From: Linum tenue
Lineage: Eukaryota; Streptophyta; Magnoliopsida; Malpighiales; Linaceae
DNA length: 64,000 nucleotides
Direction of reading: 5' to 3'
Assembly (NCBI GenBank): GCA_946122785.1
Contig: CAMGYJ010000009.1
Location: 4,990,937 to 5,054,936, forward strand
Part shown: piece by piece, positions 61,561 through 64,000 of the stretch
Position numbering within the stretch: the first letter of the stretch is position 1
How the letters are laid out: each line of letters begins with the position of its first letter
The notes under the pieces: generated by a model
What the model saw: only the letters and a program-made list of their open reading frames with translations
Databases searched by the model: none
What the model was told of the DNA's origin: nothing
Position numbers and translations under genes: made by a program

Positions 61561-64000
61561 CTTTTTTTTATTTGTCTCGGAATGTCTCTCACTTGATGGT
61601 TGTTGTACTCATTAAATCCATTTATTGAATTCTTCCATTTTAGTCTCCTATTCAACTTGGATGTTATTGTCTTCTTACTTTTTGGGACCCCAACTATATC
61701 CCCCATCACCTCTCTTTTATTTTAGTTTCATTCAAATGTTCCTAGTCTTCTATCTGGATTCCTTGTGGTCATGTCAGTTTTTTTTTATCTTGAAGTCCTT
61801 TCCTCTTTTTATCTTCATATCAATGGGAGGCAACCCATGTCTGGTTTCTAACTTAGTGACGTTAAACAAAAGTGTTGTCGAGGAAACAATCCGAATTTCT
61901 AACATTTCTTTTCAAATTTTGAGTTTACCATTGGAGGATGCTTATTATGAGTTTTTATCCTTTGGATAGGTGCTACATTTCATACGATATTTTTGAAAGA
62001 AATGCTTGCCAAGGAACAGAGTTGGTGAAGAATGGATGTACAAAATTCATTTTCTTCTACCAAAAAAAAATTCATTTTCCTACTAATCAGGTAAGTGAAC
62101 TGACATGAAAATGCAGAAACCCGACAAAAACCAGGTTAACCAACCATGAAAGCCCTCTCTCGGGTCCGATCGTTGCTACCCTCATATGCCTGTAAAATCC
62201 CAAAATTTCACCCCTTCCTTCATTTCATCCACTCCAGTCTCTCTATTCAAAATCCGGCCCCTTCATTTTTTCCCCAAAATTTCTCCCAAATTCTCAAACT
62301 TCCATTGACCTAATCCACCTCTAAAACTCAAAATTTGACCCTAAAATATGGTATACAACCTACCCATCACCAAATCAACAAAGCCTAAGAACAACATTTC
62401 CAAGAAACCATCACCACCTATTGGCAAAGGTCACCACCACCACCAAGTCTCCACCACTTTCTCTCTCTTCTGTCGTCAGATTATTGTGATTTTCATTGTT
62501 AGTTCTTCGATCCAAGTACCCATATTATTCAAATGAATTTAGGAGCTTGAATCATGATTTTTGAACTTCAATTGAGTGTTCTATTTTTAGAATTGCATGT
62601 TAGAGTTCTTGCTCTCTACATAGCAATATACGGCCCTTTTGGCCACAATTGATGCTTGATTGAATCATTGATGATATCTAAACATACATATTCATCTATT
62701 ACATGCCAGAATACATATATTTTCTCAGAGGAACTAATCAAGGGCATATTTGACGACATATTAGAAATGACGAACATAAAATGACTCAAAATAAACATAA
62801 ATATGGGATCCAAAAGAACACCAAATTGAGTGCTATCAGTACTCCGTGTTTGGTGAAATGGGGACACTGTCCCACTTAAAGTGTGGAGTGGGATTTTGGT
62901 AGACTATTCTTCATCTGATATACCATTGTCCCACTTTAGGAAAAACGTATGGATTGGTGCTTCCTACAAGGCCTTTCGAGTTCTCAAACTCCTCATAGGA
63001 AGGAGTCTTCTGTGCTTAAAGCAAATGGGGTCTATATGTAGCTTCGGTATCCGACATCCTACCATGTCTAGTCTACATCAATAAACTATGCCGCCGCAAA
63101 TAAAGTGTGGGGTAAAATCCAAGTGTGAGGTGTCTTATCCTTGGAAAAAATCAAGGTTTGGAAGAGATACTAGTAGTGAGTCTCGGTGGGTTGGGCCTAT
63201 CAGATGATGCTAGTTCCTCTCTAGTACAAGTAAAATTTCCACCCGTATGATGGGATTGCAAACTTGAGGATGTGTTTTCAAGGGCACGGATAAAGCTGAC
63301 GACACCCCTTGACTTCATGGACCATCCTCACGATCAAGGAAAATGAGCTAGAAAAAACGCTTTTGCTTGATCTAGGTCCCCAAGAACCAAAGTACAAGGC
63401 AAAATAAACCCCCTTATGTGCATAAAGTAGCAGAAAAAGTGCAATGATGCATGGCAAGATCTTCTTAATACAATAACGTTTCAAAATACTTATATGGGAA
63501 AGAATGCAAATACTTCCCAATCAAGCTACATATGCTTCACCCCAAGCTTCGTAAAAGAAGACTCGAGAAATTGAAAGAGAGAACTCCATCTCATAAGAGA
63601 CGAATCATTTCGTTCTTACGAAGTACATTTTGAGCATAACTGTCAGGATCAAAAGTTTCAAAGTGCAAGTGTTGATCTCGTCAAGGTCTAGTGAGGAGAA
63701 AACTATTGAGATTAGATTTCCGAGGTTGAATAGAGGACTACCAATTCATCGCTACACATTTCTGAGTCAATCTCTGGAGGAGCAATCTCCTAATTGTAGA
63801 GGTATTGAGTCAATCGATATGGGGAATTTATCAACATCGATCCATTTGAGAAGCTAAGGGGATTCAAGCTAAGAGAGCTCGCAACTTGTAATTAGTTAGG
63901 ATAGTGGTTAGGTTAGTTTAGCTAGATCGGTTTCATAATAACTATTCTAGGTTGGCTAGATACCGAAACTTAGGCCAAATTGAGGTACATCCAGCAAGAC
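61561..64000. other. Gene-poor right edge, possibly retrotransposon-derived
   Basis: I recognise no gene. 61561-62620 is AT-rich with no long open frame. 62840-63900 has a different texture: mixed GC, words such as AAGTGTGG(G/A)GT and GGGGACACTGTCCCAC. This resembles non-coding parts of Ty3-type retrotransposons, but no LTR, primer site or protein domain was found. Confidence 0.35.

Noticed and set aside
62840..63900. LTR retrotransposon
   Set aside because: The texture is suggestive, but no LTR pair, primer-binding site, polypurine tract or protein domain was found.

Overview
The window is nuclear DNA of a flowering plant, almost certainly a eudicot. It holds intron-rich genes with GT-AG introns and plant-specific families: LHCB4, CSLD, FAR1-related (FRS) proteins and an ARID/HSP20-like protein. 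It is also dense in plant transposons (hAT, Mutator-like, L1-type LINE, a Cassandra-type solo LTR). The species cannot be named from the sequence alone.

Gene layout. 741-1735 (-) LHCB4/CP29. 2942-6182 (-) a 14-exon LMBR1/LIMR-type membrane protein. 22313-31187 (+) a 26-exon symplekin homologue (ESP4). 32557-34739 (+) a class B DnaJ co-chaperone. 39551-42425 (+) FRS5-like and 44711-46714 (-) FRS9-like, tail to tail. 50937-55845 (+) an ARID + HSP20-like chromatin protein. 56891-60479 (-) CSLD4. I assembled the exons by hand from splice sites and codon phase. Each gene gave one open frame of the length expected for its family.

Gene order appears to match two Arabidopsis blocks as I remember them. 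LHCB4, LIMR, ESP4 and DnaJ match the At5g01390-At5g01530 stretch. FRS9, FRS5 and CSLD4 match At4g38170-At4g38190. The boundary falls in a transposon-rich gap at about 34.8-39.5 kb.

The most striking structure lies between the LIMR and ESP4 promoters, at 9.9-22.1 kb. It is a four-level transposon nest: a hAT element holds a second hAT, which holds a nearly intact L1-type LINE, which holds a 4.9-kb Mutator-like element (MULE). Target duplications at each level get more perfect from outside to inside, giving a readable insertion order. The innermost MULE carries a truncated transposase gene on the + strand and, converging on it from the other terminus, a multi-exon plant mobile domain (PMD) gene. 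This is the two-gene layout of MuDR, with PMD where mudrB would sit.

Other mobile DNA: hAT elements with perfect 8-bp target duplications at 9121-9655, 47297-47987 and 48302-48772; a probable hAT at 48837-49326; a 225-bp solo LTR carrying 5S-rRNA-like sequence at 35773-35997; a second MULE at 36267-38581 with two internal minisatellites; a small inverted-repeat element at about 61107-61560; and LINE fragments at 6.6-8.5 kb. The last 2.4 kb contains no gene I can recognise. No CRISPR array or canonical tRNA or rRNA gene is present.
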